DNA of 64,000 nucleotides from Durusdinium trenchii. Its lineage: Eukaryota > Sar > Dinophyceae > Suessiales > Symbiodiniaceae. The notes under the pieces are model-generated. The model worked only from the letters and a program-made list of their open reading frames with translations, had not been told where the DNA came from and ran no database searches. The stretch's first letter is position 1. Every line of letters begins with the position of its first letter. Below, in pieces: positions 63,713-64,000 of this stretch. A program made the translations under genes and the position numbers. The DNA is taken from NCBI GenBank assembly GCA_963970005.1, contig CAXAMN010008624.1, positions 62,001-126,000 on the forward strand, written 5' to 3'.

Positions 63713-64000
63713 GTTCATGCGTTTTGCCTTGTGAAAGACCGTTTTGATTCGGGCACGGTTAGTTGCCTCCAATGCGCCGGCTGCCATATCCATCGTGCAT
63801 CTGCTTGTCCAAGCAAGAATTGCCATGACACCCCTAGGTCTTGCCTCCTTCCCTGTGCTAAAACCTCCGAGGTGGTGGCAGACTCCGTCTCCGAAGCGCC
63901 AGAAGCACCAGAAGCACTACCCAGTTCCGAAGGCTGCTCAAGGAACCTGGTGCTTCGGGAAACCCAAAAAACTGGTGCAAAACTTTGCCTGTTCAAACAC
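63713..64000 (+). CDS. Cys-rich exon running off the window
   Basis: The exon follows a GCGACAG acceptor (63706-63712) and stays open for 96 codons to the window end with strong codon bias. It contains CLQCAGCHIH and further Cys (CPSKNCHDTPRSC), suggesting zinc binding, then an acidic Ala/Glu/Pro stretch (VVADSVSEAPEAPEALPSSE). The type of zinc site cannot be named from this part. Confidence 0.5.

Noticed and set aside
63715-63996. 93-codon minus-strand frame
   Set aside because: Exact shadow of the codon-biased + strand exon that runs off the window.
1-64000. CRISPR arrays, tRNA or rRNA genes, bacterial operons
   Set aside because: No regularly spaced identical repeats with unique spacers, no tRNA-like cloverleaf with a GGTTCGAATCC-type arm, and no conserved rRNA stretches were found by eye.

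Overview
The window looks like nuclear DNA of a dinoflagellate, most probably a Symbiodiniaceae-type genome. The evidence is: spliced genes almost all on the + strand; intron donors that are often GC or GA instead of GT; introns whose two ends share a short AGG-type direct repeat; an RCC1-like gene with a ubiquitin-like N-terminus of the kind abundant in these genomes; a degenerate Ty1/copia element; and sequences matching the 3' end of the dinoflagellate spliced leader. Nothing resembles a bacterial operon. There is one 10-base N gap (3667-3676). Many real exons are shorter than 60 codons, so much of this annotation rests on exons read directly from splice sites, GC-rich third codon positions and protein-like composition.

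Layout. 1-24600: a gene-sparse stretch with many short + strand exons of unknown function, a tandem duplication (1468-2168), a small coiled-coil gene behind a spliced-leader relic (19292-19758), and 40-bp CTACTAGG repeats at 18 kb, with related copies at 23.6 kb. 25117-26450: a four-exon gene of unknown function. 28979-31804: a complete six-exon gene for a 509-residue ubiquitin-like plus RCC1-repeat protein. 37272-38585: a complete two-exon gene for a 410-residue protein with three winged-helix/LOTUS-like repeats.

39947-49602: a 9,656-bp copia-type LTR retrotransposon with 110/107-bp LTRs (TG...CA) and a perfect 5-bp target-site duplication, CATTG. Its gag, integrase, reverse transcriptase and RNase H are broken by stops and frameshifts. 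About 3.9 kb of extra sequence lies 3' of RNase H. It holds a PCTGG-motif domain, an SGNH-hydrolase-like segment, an acidic linker and a Tpt1/KptA-like (RNA 2'-phosphotransferase) domain. Both LTRs carry an 11-base match to the end of the spliced leader.

49603-56100: an old pseudogene fragment, several degenerate satellite-like tracts, a LOTUS-like pseudogene (52.6-53.3 kb) and a few candidate exons. 56116-63041: three tandem paralogues, again with three winged-helix-like repeats each. Copy 2 can be built in full (329 residues). The last intron of copy 3 has grown to 1.76 kb and contains a 388-bp sequence in two ~98% identical direct copies, each with a possible RNA pseudoknot. The window ends inside a Cys-rich exon. 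Joint function of the genes cannot be inferred, because dinoflagellate genes are mostly expressed singly after trans-splicing. The repeated feature is the winged-helix/LOTUS-like fold, which occurs in five loci in the last 27 kb.
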